A DNA stretch of 64,000 nt, from positions 62,001 through 126,000 of the forward strand of contig MAAT01000025.1 in NCBI GenBank assembly GCA_002162815.1, read 5' to 3'. Below the pieces are notes generated by a model, which saw only the letters and a list, made by a program, of their open reading frames with translations, searched no databases and was not told the DNA's origin. Source of the DNA: Gammaproteobacteria bacterium 53_120_T64 (lineage in GTDB: Bacteria > Pseudomonadota > Gammaproteobacteria > Pseudomonadales > Porticoccaceae). Each line of letters begins with the position of its first letter. Position 1 is the first letter of the stretch. The translations under genes and the position numbers were made by a program. Shown here in pieces: positions 54,095 to 63,850 of this stretch.

Positions 54095-54589
54095 ATGACA
54101 GCCCCCCAACCCGATCCCATCGACGGTGCCGAAATGCCCTTGCCTCCGGCCATCTACCCACTTATCTGTGTTGGCGGCGCCTATTTTTTGGATAAATACC
54201 TGCCCCTAGAGCCCCCCCTGTTTTTAACGGCCGAACCCGCCATCAATGGTCAACTTGCCGTCGCCACACTGATCACCGCACTGCTTATTATTAGCTGGGC
54301 GATACGCTCTCTACGCAGCGAAAAAACCACGCTACTACCCCATCGAGCTGTTACCCGTTTGGTGGTTTCTGGGCCCTTTCAATATTCTCGCAACCCGATG
54401 TATCTCGGTTTTTCACTACTTCTATTGGCCATGTTTTTTTCAACACTCAATTTATGGCTAGCACTTCTTTTACCCTTGAACGTCGGCTTGTTACAATATT
54501 ATGTCATCGTGCCCGAGGAGCAATACCTCGCGCAGTATTTCCAGCCCGCCTATGATGGTTATCGCTCCCGGGTCAGGCGCTGGCTCTAA
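54095..54589 (+). CDS. Isoprenylcysteine methyltransferase-like membrane protein
   Basis: The 164-residue protein has about four membrane helices (YPLICVGGAYFLDKYL; VATLITALLIISWAIRSL; FSLLLLAMFFSTLNLWLALL) and the ICMT/PEMT-type motif VVSGPFQYSRNPMYLGFSLL, with EEQYLAQYFQPAYDGYRSRV at the end. Members methylate lipids or cysteines at the membrane using SAM; the substrate here is unknown. A much longer in-frame reading from 53936 is overlap with rsmE, so the ATG at 54095 (AGGACA upstream) was used. Confidence 0.88.
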   Translation: MTAPQPDPIDGAEMPLPPAIYPLICVGGAYFLDKYLPLEPPLFLTAEPAINGQLAVATLITALLIISWAIRSLRSEKTTLLPHRAVTRLVVSGPFQYSRNPMYLGFSLLLLAMFFSTLNLWLALLLPLNVGLLQYYVIVPEEQYLAQYFQPAYDGYRSRVRRWL

Positions 54590-54662
54590 GCTGTCGCCGG
54601 CTAATATTAAAACCCAACAAACTCGACACCGCCACCTTGCTTTTATAGGGCGCAAAGCATAA

Positions 54663-54690
54663 AATTGACTAAACGTTCGTTAAGTCAATT
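54663..54690. promoter_or_regulatory. Palindromic operator before the TetR/RND operon
   Basis: AATTGACT (54663-54670) and AGTCAATT (54683-54690) are exact reverse complements, and the inner AACG/CGTT steps also pair, giving a 28-base palindrome with only four central mismatched positions. It ends 26 bases before the TetR start codon. Such sites are typical TetR/AcrR dimer operators, so autoregulation together with the efflux genes is likely. Confidence 0.75.
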
Positions 54691-54715
54691 GCGGCTATAA
54701 ATTAGAGCCTAATAA

Positions 54716-55312
54716 ATGTCGAAAGCCTCTCGTAAATCTCGCGAAGATATTCTCAAGCTCGCCGTCCCCCTGTTTGCAAAGTCGGGCTACGATGGCGTGT
54801 CGATACGCAATGTCGCCAGCCAGAGCCAACTCACACCCGCAGCCTTGTACTACCATTTTAAAGACAAGGAAGCCTTGTATTTTGAAACGGTAAAACATGC
54901 CTTTGAAACCAAAACCACCGCCGCCAAAGAGCTGGTTGAAAATACAGACGCGGCCATCGCCAACCTCGAAGTATTTATTACCTGGTTTGTAGCAACGCTG
55001 GATAAAGAAAACGACTTTCAAAAATTATTGCAGTGGGTTCTGCTCGACAGCAACACCCAGCGCATGCAAATCCTGGTGAAAGATGTTTTTGCCGACCTGT
55101 TTATCACCACCCGAAAATTGGCCGAAAGTTTCAGCCCCGCCTACGACCCCTACATGCTATCGATTTCTATTATCGGCCTGGTCCTCTGCCACTTTCAAAG
55201 TCAGCAGGGCCGCCAATATCTGCCCGGCAACAAAGCGATACACGATAAACCCCGGGTCATTAGCGCCCATATCATCAAGCTCTTGAAGAACGGTCTACCC
55301 TCCAGTTACTAA
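54716..55312 (+). CDS. TetR/AcrR family transcriptional regulator
   Basis: The 198-residue protein has the TetR helix-turn-helix at its N-terminus (LAVPLFAKSGYDGVSIRNVA then SQSQLTPAALYYHFKDKEAL) and a helical ligand-binding domain without strong similarity. It directly precedes the RND adaptor-permease-channel genes and its own start is 26 bases after a clear palindrome, so it should repress the efflux operon until an inducer binds. The inducer is unknown. Confidence 0.93.
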   Translation: MSKASRKSREDILKLAVPLFAKSGYDGVSIRNVASQSQLTPAALYYHFKDKEALYFETVKHAFETKTTAAKELVENTDAAIANLEVFITWFVATLDKENDFQKLLQWVLLDSNTQRMQILVKDVFADLFITTRKLAESFSPAYDPYMLSISIIGLVLCHFQSQQGRQYLPGNKAIHDKPRVISAHIIKLLKNGLPSSY

Positions 55313-55372
55313 CCAGTCTATGGTTGCGTTCACGACTCACTTTTGCGACAAACATTAGGACAACGGGATCTT

Positions 55373-56455
55373 ATGTTGACACCCCGCTCGACACTCATCA
55401 GCATCATTTTATTATCCAGTGCGCTACTGGCCTGCAGTGAAAAGCCGGAGCCGCTAACGCGCACCAGCAACGAGTGGGCGCTGCCTTTGATCAGCCTCGA
55501 AAGCACCCTATTGAGCAATGAATATACCGTGATTGGCTCGGTGATTGCCGACCAACGCATCGATATTAGCTCGAAGATTATTGGCTATATCAAGACCCTT
55601 GAAGTACGTGAGGGCGACCTGGTGAAACGCGGCCAACTGCTGCTCAACCTCGACGATGTCGGCATTGAAAATGCTATTTTACAAGCTCAGGCCGGAGTCG
55701 ATTCGGCAAGCTCCCTCACCAAAGATCTCGCCTCCGATGTACAACGCTTCACAAAACTATTTAAAGAAGGCAGTATTTCCGAGGTCAAACTGCGCAAAGC
55801 TCGCCTCCAATACAACACCGCTCAAGAGGGTCTAGCCAGTGCCAAAGCCGCGCTTGCCACCGCCCGTTCACAGCGACAATACAGCCATATTGCAAGCCCC
55901 ACCGACGGTATTGTCTCCGCCCGCTACAAACAGGCCGGTGACCTCGCCTCGCCCGGAATCCCACTGCTGACGGTGGAGTCCCGCGATCAATTATTATTTG
56001 AAACCTTTGTCGCCGAATCTCAGTTATCCTATATTGATGTTGGCGACACCGTGCGCCTGACGATCGATAATGTCGCCAACGAACTCACCGGCACCGTGGC
56101 ACACATCGTCCACGCCGGCGATCCCATCTCCCGCACCTATAAAATCAAAGTCAAACTGCCCAACGTTATCGATCTGCACTCCGGCATGTTTGGCCGCGCC
56201 CATTTCAAGGTCGGTGAGACGGCCAATTTAGTGGTGCCCCCCAGCGCCATTATTGTTAAGGGTGGCCTAAATGGCGTCTATGTCGTGGATGAGCATCAAC
56301 GCATTCACTTTCGCTGGGTGCGCACCAAGCGAAAGTGGCCCGAGATGATAGAAATCGCTGCCGGATTACAGCCCGGGGAGCGTATCGTCGCCACCGCCTC
56401 CGCCGGTCTCAGTGAAGATGACACCATCACCACCGAGGTTGCCCAGAGTGAGTAA
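55373..56455 (+). CDS. RND efflux periplasmic adaptor lipoprotein
   Basis: The 360-residue protein has a lipoprotein signal (STLISIILLSSALLAC). The adaptor body follows: QRIDISSKIIGYIKTLEVRE with the lipoyl motif GDLVKRGQLLLNLDD, a coiled-coil hairpin (about 90-150) with KLFKEGSISEVKLRKARLQY, the second lipoyl half SPTDGIVSARYKQAGDLASP, then barrel and membrane-proximal domains. The ATG at 55373 was chosen because it begins the lipoprotein signal; 55343 does not. The permease starts eight bases inside its end (GTGAGTAA). Confidence 0.93.
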   Translation: MLTPRSTLISIILLSSALLACSEKPEPLTRTSNEWALPLISLESTLLSNEYTVIGSVIADQRIDISSKIIGYIKTLEVREGDLVKRGQLLLNLDDVGIENAILQAQAGVDSASSLTKDLASDVQRFTKLFKEGSISEVKLRKARLQYNTAQEGLASAKAALATARSQRQYSHIASPTDGIVSARYKQAGDLASPGIPLLTVESRDQLLFETFVAESQLSYIDVGDTVRLTIDNVANELTGTVAHIVHAGDPISRTYKIKVKLPNVIDLHSGMFGRAHFKVGETANLVVPPSAIIVKGGLNGVYVVDEHQRIHFRWVRTKRKWPEMIEIAAGLQPGERIVATASAGLSEDDTITTEVAQSE

Positions 56456-59400
56456 GCCTCGCCTCAACCCAGCCGGACTACTGGCCAGTTTTTTTGTACA
56501 GTCCAAAATCACCTCACTGTTTGTCCTCGGTTGCCTATTGCTGGGCATCGTCGCCATTGTCTACACCCCCCGTGAGGAAAACCCACAAATTGTTGTCCCC
56601 GGTGCCCATGTCATTGTCAGCCTGCCCGGTGCCTCCCCCCAAGAAATTGAACACCTGCTGGTACAGCCTCTCGAAAATATCGTCAAACAAATTACCGGGG
56701 TCGACCACGTTTTTTCAACCTCCATGAATTCGGTCGGCATCTTAATGGTGCAATTCGAAGTCGGTGAGGACAAACAGCTATCCCTGGTCAAGCTTTACGA
56801 TCAGGTGCTCGGCCAACGCGACAGCCTCCCCGCCGGCACCTCTCTGCCGCTGATTCAAAGTATCGACGTCGATACCGTACCCATCGTCACCGTCACCCTG
56901 GCCTCTGAGAGCTACGACGACTACCAGCTCAAACGCGTTGCCGACCGCGTACTCGAAGGCTTGCGCAGCTTAAAAACCGTTTCTGCCACCGCCGTGCGCG
57001 GTGGCCGCGATCGGGAAATTAGTATCGAAATCGATCCCGGCAAACTGAAAGCCTTTCACGTTTCCCTCGACCAGGTGCGCCAGGCTGTTGTTGCCGCCAA
57101 TCTGTCCACCCCTCTCGGCCCCACAGCCAACCACAACAGCCTGTCGCAGGTCATGTTCAAGGGCGAGTTCTCCAGCGCTATCGAGCTCGAAAAACTCATT
57201 ATCGGCACCCACCGCCAGCGACCGGTGTACTTAGCCGATGTCGCCAGCATTGTCGACGGCCCTACCTCCGAGCGCGACACCCTGAGCCGCTTCGCTTTTG
57301 GCCAGGCCGACCCACGCTTTGATCGCTATGCTGACCCCGAGCTGCCCGCAGTGACCATCTCGGTCGCCAAAATCACCGGTAGCAATGCCGTGTTTATGGC
57401 CGATGAAGTACTGGCGCGTATAGAGACTATGCAGCGCACCATTATTCCCGCCGATATTGAAGTCGTGGTGACACGCAATGATGGTAAAAAGGCCAACGAC
57501 GCCGTCAACCTGCTGATCGAAAACCTCGGCATTGCCCTGGTCTCGGTCTTCGTGATTACCGTGTTTTTCCTCGGCTGGAAAGAGGCCTCCATCGTTGGGC
57601 TCGCCGTGCCCCTGATTCTGGCTTTGACCCTGGGCGCCGACTACCTCTTTGGCCCCACCATTAACCGGGTCACCTTATTTGCACTGATTCTCGCCCTCGG
57701 CATGTTGGTCGACGGTGCCATCGTGGTGGTCGAAAATATTCACCGCCACTACGCCACCCTCAACGACGGCGACAAGGCCCAAGCGACCATTCTCGCCACC
57801 AACGAAATCGGCAACCCCACCAACCTCGCCACCTTTGCGGTGATGTTAGTGTTTGCCTCGCAGTTTATTCTCAGTGGTATGGTCGGCCAGTATTTCTACC
57901 CCCTCGCCTTCAATGTGCCGATTGCCATGTTCGCCTCGGTCATCATCGCCTATGTGGTGACACCCTGGGCCTGCTTCCGCTGGCTAAAAACCGGCCACGG
58001 CGAACACACCTCCGAGGTTAACGACTACGGCTCCGAATCGCGCTTAACGCGAATTTTCGAACGCATTCTCGTGCCCTTGATCGACAATCGCCCCCTGCGC
58101 CTGCAGGTTTATGGCCTGATTATTATCGCCATTGGCCTCGCCCTGCTGCAGCCGGCCTGGCAATTTATGCGCCCTAGCGGCATCACCGGCCCACAATCAC
58201 TGCTCGGGGTGGAGCTGGCCATGCTACCTAAAGACAGTAAGAACACCTTCAATATCACCATTGATATGCCCGAGAACACTGCCGTTGAGGTCACCGACCA
58301 CATCTCCCGAGAAATTGGTGCGGTGCTGCGCGATCAGCTCTACATCAGCAATTACCAAACGTGGATTGGTCAGTCTGGCGTTATCGATTTTAACGGCCTG
58401 CTGCGTGGTGCCACCAATAAAAAGGGCTCCCACGTAGCAGAGATCCGCGTCAACCTCAGTGACAAACACCAACGTAGTACCACCTCTATTACCATCGTCC
58501 GCGAACTGCGCACCCTGCTGGCCCCCGTTCAGGCACGCTTTCCCGGCAGCCTTATTCAGCTGGTCGAGGATCCACCCGGCCCCCCCATGCAGGCCACGGT
58601 ACTCGCCGAGATCTACGGTCGTGACCTCGCGGTGATGGAAGATATTGCCAGCCAGGTCAGTGACGCCTTCAATAACACCTACGACGTGGTTGAAGTCCAC
58701 GATTCACTGCCCGATAGCATTCCCCAGTACCACATTAGCGTCGATCGCGAGAAGGCTGCGCTCGCCGGGGTCAGCCCCCTGCAAGTCGCCACTCTACTGC
58801 GTAGAATTACCGCAGGAGAAAACATCGGACGCATCCATCTCGACGATGAATTACAGCCCATCGCCATTAAATTGATGGTGCCCCGGCGTTTCAACATTGA
58901 GCCCGAGGGCCTCTCCATGTACGAGATCGGCAATGCCCAGGGCAAGGGCATCCCCCTCTCAGAATTGACCCGCGTCGAAAAGGTCATCGCCGAAAAGCCG
59001 ATCTTCCGCAAAGACTACGAGCGCGTCGTCTTTGTCGCCGGCGAGCTCACCCAGTCGGCCCCCCTGTACGCCATTCTGCATATCAACAAGCAGCTGGAGA
59101 ATCTCGCTGCCAGTGATCATCAAACCATTACCAGCGGTTTAAATTTTAGCCGCGTCAGCCCCAACACCCTAGAGGGCTATCGCATTCTTTGGGATGGTGA
59201 AATTCGCCTCACCCTCGACACCTACAACGACATGATGAAGGCCTTCGGCCTAGCGGTCTTGTTTATTTATATTCTATTGGTGGCCTATTATCAGTCCTTT
59301 AAAATCCCACTGATCGCCATGTCTGCCATTCCCCTGGGCTTAATTGGGGTGTTCCCCGGCCACTGGATGATGGGGCAATCGTTCACCGCTACCTCGATTA

Positions 59401-59729
59401 TCGGCATTATTGCCCTCGCCGGAATTGTGGTCAGAAACTCGCTGCTGATTATCGATTTCGTGCTCGATTTACGCAACGAGGGTGAATCACTGCGCGAGGC
59501 CGTTCTCGCCGCCACGCTACTGCGCCTGCGACCGATATTGCTCACGGCCCTGTCGACCATGCTCGGCAGCGGCATTATGATCAGTGACCCGATTTTTGGC
59601 GGCCTAGCGATTTCACTGATTTACGGTACGATTGTCTCGACCGTGTTGACCGTGATCGTAGTACCGCTGTTGTTTTATCAATTTTTGCTCAACGAAGACA
59701 AGCGCGCGGCCGTAACAGCGGCGGCGTAA
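56448..59729 (+). CDS. RND efflux permease with altered proton-relay residues
   Basis: The 1093-residue protein starts at GTG (56448), overlapping the adaptor by eight bases. TM4 reads ALGMLVDGAIVVVENIHRHY, with one Asp where AcrB has two, and TM10 reads IALAGIVVRNSLLIIDFVLD, with Arg where AcrB has Lys. This fits a sub-family of RND permeases related to those in marine and soil proteobacteria rather than classical AcrB/MexB. A long periplasmic part (about 40-330 and 570-900) is present. The channel gene follows. Confidence 0.92.
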   Translation: MSKPRLNPAGLLASFFVQSKITSLFVLGCLLLGIVAIVYTPREENPQIVVPGAHVIVSLPGASPQEIEHLLVQPLENIVKQITGVDHVFSTSMNSVGILMVQFEVGEDKQLSLVKLYDQVLGQRDSLPAGTSLPLIQSIDVDTVPIVTVTLASESYDDYQLKRVADRVLEGLRSLKTVSATAVRGGRDREISIEIDPGKLKAFHVSLDQVRQAVVAANLSTPLGPTANHNSLSQVMFKGEFSSAIELEKLIIGTHRQRPVYLADVASIVDGPTSERDTLSRFAFGQADPRFDRYADPELPAVTISVAKITGSNAVFMADEVLARIETMQRTIIPADIEVVVTRNDGKKANDAVNLLIENLGIALVSVFVITVFFLGWKEASIVGLAVPLILALTLGADYLFGPTINRVTLFALILALGMLVDGAIVVVENIHRHYATLNDGDKAQATILATNEIGNPTNLATFAVMLVFASQFILSGMVGQYFYPLAFNVPIAMFASVIIAYVVTPWACFRWLKTGHGEHTSEVNDYGSESRLTRIFERILVPLIDNRPLRLQVYGLIIIAIGLALLQPAWQFMRPSGITGPQSLLGVELAMLPKDSKNTFNITIDMPENTAVEVTDHISREIGAVLRDQLYISNYQTWIGQSGVIDFNGLLRGATNKKGSHVAEIRVNLSDKHQRSTTSITIVRELRTLLAPVQARFPGSLIQLVEDPPGPPMQATVLAEIYGRDLAVMEDIASQVSDAFNNTYDVVEVHDSLPDSIPQYHISVDREKAALAGVSPLQVATLLRRITAGENIGRIHLDDELQPIAIKLMVPRRFNIEPEGLSMYEIGNAQGKGIPLSELTRVEKVIAEKPIFRKDYERVVFVAGELTQSAPLYAILHINKQLENLAASDHQTITSGLNFSRVSPNTLEGYRILWDGEIRLTLDTYNDMMKAFGLAVLFIYILLVAYYQSFKIPLIAMSAIPLGLIGVFPGHWMMGQSFTATSIIGIIALAGIVVRNSLLIIDFVLDLRNEGESLREAVLAATLLRLRPILLTALSTMLGSGIMISDPIFGGLAISLIYGTIVSTVLTVIVVPLLFYQFLLNEDKRAAVTAAA

Positions 59730-59782
59730 ACCCGGCGACAAAGCCCGGCCCTGCGTTTATTTTTCGCTTTTTGGACAACGCC

Positions 59783-61138
59783 ATGAACTTTTTTACAGCC
59801 CGTAAAGTATCGGCTAAACACTTACTCGGCGCCTTTATTCTCACCGCCAGCGGGCTCGGCACCAGCCTTTGCGCCAGCGCCGAAGACCTCGCTAGCGCCT
59901 GGCAAATGGCCTTGAGCCAAAACAAGCAAGTCGAAGCGGCGCGGCAAAACCAGCTCGCCGCCCGCAAACAGGTCGACATTGCCAAGGCCGCTCGCCTACC
60001 CAACCTCGCCTTAAGCGCCAACTATATAAAACTCGATAGCCCACCCACCCTGAGCGGTAACTCCCTCGCGGCACTGCCCAATGCACCAGCCGCACAGGGC
60101 CTCGTCAGCGTGCCCTTTGAAATGCAAATCGCCGAAGATCAGGCCATGCTCTACAGCGCCGTCGCCACACTGCCGCTCTACACCAGCGGGCGTATCAGTG
60201 CCGGTATCAACGCCGCCGAAGCTCAGGCTGCGGCCAGCTTGGACGGTCACCAGCAAGCCACCCTCGACATTAAGTTAGCCGTCGCCGAAGCCTATATTCA
60301 AGTGCTAAAAATCAGCGAGCTGAATACCATTGCCCGCGCTCATATCGCAGCCCTCGGTAGCTACAAAAACGATGTCGGCAATTTACTCCGCCAGGGCCTG
60401 GTCTCACGCAATGACGAGCTGATGGCCAGCGTCGCCCTCAGCAATGCGGTACAGGGCGGTATTAGCGCCAAAAACCAGCTCGCCGTCGCCAGTGCCCGCT
60501 ACAACCAGTTGCTCAATCGCCCCTTGGATACCACCTTCAGCCTCGAGTTGATAGCCGTGCAGGCCATCAGTATCGACGACGTGCAAACCCTCACGGCGAG
60601 AGCCCTACTAGCGCGCCCCGAGCTATCGGCTCTGGCCCATAAAATCAAGGCCCTTGGCTTTACCGCCAAAACCATTAAAGCGGTAACGGGCCCCCAGGTT
60701 TATTTGAGTGGGTCTTATCACAACCTCGACAACGACCTGCTCCTTGACGACGAGGTGCTCACCTACGGCGTCAACTTGGTCTGGCCGATCTACGACGGTG
60801 GTATCACCCATCATCGTGGCGGTGAGCTACAGCGCCAGGCGGCCGCCCTGCAGGCTCAGCTCGATGACTACCAACAACTGATTGAACTGCAAGTGACCCA
60901 AGCCTGGTTAAACCTGGATGAGACACACCAGCGCATTAAAGCCCTGGGGCAGGTATTGGAGCAATCGGCGGAAAACCTGAAAATGACAAAAAACCGCTAT
61001 CGTGAGGGCCTGGTCAGTAGCAGTGAAGTGCTTGAAGCTCAGAATTTACGTCAGCAGAGTCTCGGCAACCACGCCAGTGCCAGCTACGACTCCAGCCTCG
61101 CCTGGATACGTCTACAGCGTATGACGGGAGAGTTGTAG
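59783..61138 (+). CDS. TolC-family outer-membrane efflux channel
   Basis: The 451-residue protein begins with a signal peptide (LLGAFILTASGLGTSLCASA), then two OEP repeats: LASAWQMALSQNKQVEAARQ with LPNLALSANYIKLDSPP, and later ALLARPELSALAHKIKALGF and NLVWPIYDGGITHHRGGELQ. It forms a trimeric channel through the outer membrane for the adaptor/permease pair. The ATG at 59783 was chosen since the preceding TTG gives a poor start. It is the last gene of the operon, 53 bases after the permease. Confidence 0.92.
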   Translation: MNFFTARKVSAKHLLGAFILTASGLGTSLCASAEDLASAWQMALSQNKQVEAARQNQLAARKQVDIAKAARLPNLALSANYIKLDSPPTLSGNSLAALPNAPAAQGLVSVPFEMQIAEDQAMLYSAVATLPLYTSGRISAGINAAEAQAAASLDGHQQATLDIKLAVAEAYIQVLKISELNTIARAHIAALGSYKNDVGNLLRQGLVSRNDELMASVALSNAVQGGISAKNQLAVASARYNQLLNRPLDTTFSLELIAVQAISIDDVQTLTARALLARPELSALAHKIKALGFTAKTIKAVTGPQVYLSGSYHNLDNDLLLDDEVLTYGVNLVWPIYDGGITHHRGGELQRQAAALQAQLDDYQQLIELQVTQAWLNLDETHQRIKALGQVLEQSAENLKMTKNRYREGLVSSSEVLEAQNLRQQSLGNHASASYDSSLAWIRLQRMTGEL

Positions 61139-61243
61139 CCCACCAAGCACATTTATTCAGCCACCCTGACGGCACTATAGCTTCGACAAGGTGGCGGGCG
61201 CCCTACTTTACCCTGTCGATTGCCCTGTCGATAGCGCTCGCAA

Positions 61244-62416
61244 CTAGGTACACAGGGCGCGAATCATCGTCTCGCACTCATCCTGATCCATCAACTTTGG
61301 CACCGGATAACCCGCCCCCTCTTTCACCGCACGGCTGGCAATCGCGCTAATATCGGCCGGGCGAATAGCCTCCAGCTGGGTATTAATACCAAAGCTCTCG
61401 TTCAACGGCACTACGGCATTAATAAAGTTACCGGCCTTGGTATTGGGCGAGCCCGTGCTATCACCCAGCGCCACTAAATCGGCTAATTCCGCCAGACGAT
61501 CAAGTACCGCATCCTTGCTAAAACGCAGCACTTCGGGCATCACCACGGCATTCGCCACGCCGTGGGGCGTACCGTACCAAGCACCCAGTTGATGGGCGAT
61601 GGCGTGAACATTGCCCACCGCCGCGACATTAATGGCGAGCCCGGTATAGTAGGCGGCAATCGACATTTGCTCGCGGGCCTGCAGGTCCGCGCCATTGGCG
61701 TAGGCCAGGGGAAGATTTTCGAAAATTATTTTGATCGCCACCTTGGCGTAGGCATCACTTTGCGGTGTCGCCCAGCTGCTTAAACAGGCTTCAACGGCAT
61801 GGGTTAGCGCATCCATACCCGTCGCCGCAGTGATGGCTGGTGGTAACCCGGTGATTAATTCAGGGTCGAGGGCCACGGCCAGCGGCACAATTTTAGAATC
61901 GCCGACAATAAATTTCTCATGGCTTTGCGCGTCCGAAATCACCGCACCAAAAGTCACCTCCGAACCCGTACCCGAGGTGGTCGGAATAGCAAACAACGGT
62001 AGGGGCTGAATTTTCGCCTTAAAATAGCCGACCATTGCCTTGGCACTGCCACCGTTGGTGGCCGCTGCGGCAATGGTTTTCGCCGTATCGATGGCCGAGC
62101 TGGCGCTGTAAGAGCAGGCCCATTTCCACCAGTTCAAAGGTGGGGTCCGGTAATACGCCATCGTAAATCCTTACCTCAACACCTCCCGCCGTGAGAACAT
62201 CAGCGGCCTTAGCAACAATTCCCAACTCGACCAAGGGTTTGTCGGTAACAATCAATGCCTTGCTAACACCGAGCCCGCAATATGCTGACTCAACTGCGCT
62301 GTGCTGCCAGCCCCGACAAATGACATCGGCGTGGTGGCCGAGGGTGCCAATTTAATCAGCAGCTTTAAGCCATTGATAAAGAGTGTGTGTTTAATCGTCG
62401 CGAAAGAAGTACTCAT
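61244..62416 (-). pseudogene. Iron-containing alcohol dehydrogenase pseudogene (two frameshifts)
   Basis: Three overlapping segments together read as an Fe-ADH. The first begins MSTSFATIKHTLFINGLKLL and includes MSFVGAGSTAQLSQHI; near 62290 the frame shifts to GLGVSKALIVTDKPLVELGI and PDPTFELVEMG; near 62110 it shifts back, with about ten residues of the GGGSxIDTAK region missing, to SSAIDTAKTIAAAATNGG, IPTTSGTGSEVTFGAVISDA, GMDALTHAVEACLS and VHAIAHQLGAWYGTPHGVAN with the metal-binding His residues. The outer parts share a frame, so the shifts compensate. The NAD-binding loop is damaged, so it is probably inactive. Confidence 0.8.
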
Positions 62417-62503
62417 CAAAGCGACTGTACCTTGACACTTTATTATTAAAACATTCGACACACTCAATACCCGTGCGCGAACCTTACCGGCCTTTTACAG
62501 CCC

Positions 62504-62872
62504 TTATAAACTGCCTTGCTTTGCCACCAATACGCTCTGTACAAAGCGTATACCCTGCCAACCATGACGCATAAAGGTGCGGATATTGGCGTGGTCGCTA
62601 CCGTCGGGGTGGCCAATAACGTCGTCACGAAAATACTGGCCAAAACAGACCAGGGTTTCCGATGGGTTCAAGCCATTGAGCTGGGCAAAGGCAAAAATTC
62701 GACAGGAACCGGCATTTTCACCGCTGGCGTTTTCAACCCTGTCATCACCAATGCCATTGCTAAAAGCGCTTTCGGTAAAGTCGTAACAGCTATCGATCAC
62801 GGCCATCACCTGGTCAAACTCGACCGTATTCGGTCTATTTTTTATCTGTTGAATAAGCTCGTCTACTCTCAC
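62504..62872 (-). CDS. HopJ-family protein
   Basis: The 122-residue product resembles the HopJ type III effector family of small soluble proteins: TVEFDQVMAVIDSCYDFTES, AFSNGIGDDRVENASGENAG, SCRIFAFAQLNGLNPSETLV and CFGQYFRDDVIGHPDGSDHA. Many environmental bacteria without type III secretion carry it as a housekeeping-like gene, so effector function should not be assumed. The start is GTG (62872) with GAGG upstream. It lies between the Fe-ADH pseudogene and hemD. Confidence 0.85.
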   Translation of the reverse strand: MRVDELIQQIKNRPNTVEFDQVMAVIDSCYDFTESAFSNGIGDDRVENASGENAGSCRIFAFAQLNGLNPSETLVCFGQYFRDDVIGHPDGSDHANIRTFMRHGWQGIRFVQSVLVAKQGSL

Positions 62873-63022
62873 TTAATATCCTCTTTTTGATCGTTAAATT
62901 TGCATGTTAAGGCGTGGCTCAGCCGCTCAAGAATGGCCGCGCAAAGACTAAGGGCCTATTATATCGCCTTCTTACACGGCTTCCCGCTGTCAGAACCTGC
63001 AGTAATCCAGCTTGTAATAGCT

Positions 63023-63850
63023 TTAATGCTCAGCCAGTAAAACACCCAAGGCCGTAACAAAGGGTTTCATAAAAAACTTGCCCTCGGGCATAAAGTCGAC
63101 CCGCACGCCCTCCGTCTTTAAATAATCCGCCATCACCGGGCCAATAGCGCCGATAACCGTCACCTCCAAACCGGCGCTGAGCAGGGCCTCGAGCCCGGCC
63201 TTTTTAGCGACGCTAGCGAGACGTTTGTATTGCGGCTGACTGGTAAATAACAGTGCGTCTATCGAGCCGTCGGCGAGGCGATGAAGCAAGGCTACCACCT
63301 GCTGCTGTTCCGACTCTGAGGCGTAAATATAGGGTGCCACCGCACTCACCTGTGCGCCTTTATCCCGTAAAAACCTCATCAACTTGTCATTCGGGTTCGA
63401 GCCATAGAGCTGTACAGCAATCCGCCGCCCGCGTAAATCGGTATCCTGTAAGGAGGCAATAATGCCATCGGTAGTGGGGGCCGCACCCGCTAGGTCGGCG
63501 TGTAATTGCAACTTGCGCAGTTCGCGCACCGGCTTCGGGCCGCGGACAATTCTACGCACCGTCGCCAGTGCCCGATGCCAGTCGTGCTGACAGCCAAAGC
63601 GCTCGGCAAAGCCCTCGAGGCGACGCATGCCCTCGCCGGTGAGAATAATAAAGTCATCGAACTCGCCGCCTATCATCGCCGTCATCCACTGTTGCACGGC
63701 ATCGGCATCGGGTGTGTTTTTAATGGCAATCAAGGGGCAGCGCAGCACAGTCGCACCGCGGCTTAGCAATAAATCGGCCAGCACATCTTGCTGGCGAGAC
63801 TCGGGGATGGCGATGGTTTTGTGCTGCAGGGTGGCTTCGGGTGCTGGCAT
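63023..63850 (-). CDS. hemD: Uroporphyrinogen-III synthase
   Basis: The 275-residue product has the HemD two-domain layout: IAIPESRQQDVLADLLLSRG, FDDFIILTGEGMRRLEGFAE, RRIVRGPKPVRELRKLQLHA, RGRRIAVQLYGSNPNDKLMR, IDALLFTSQPQYKRLASVAK and VTVIGAIGPVMADYLKTEGV. It closes the linear tetrapyrrole to uroporphyrinogen III. The gene is not in the usual hemCDXY group; stand-alone hemD-like genes often sit beside nitrate/nitrite assimilation genes, which would fit siroheme demand, but the neighbour lies outside the window. Confidence 0.85.
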   Translation of the reverse strand: MPAPEATLQHKTIAIPESRQQDVLADLLLSRGATVLRCPLIAIKNTPDADAVQQWMTAMIGGEFDDFIILTGEGMRRLEGFAERFGCQHDWHRALATVRRIVRGPKPVRELRKLQLHADLAGAAPTTDGIIASLQDTDLRGRRIAVQLYGSNPNDKLMRFLRDKGAQVSAVAPYIYASESEQQQVVALLHRLADGSIDALLFTSQPQYKRLASVAKKAGLEALLSAGLEVTVIGAIGPVMADYLKTEGVRVDFMPEGKFFMKPFVTALGVLLAEH

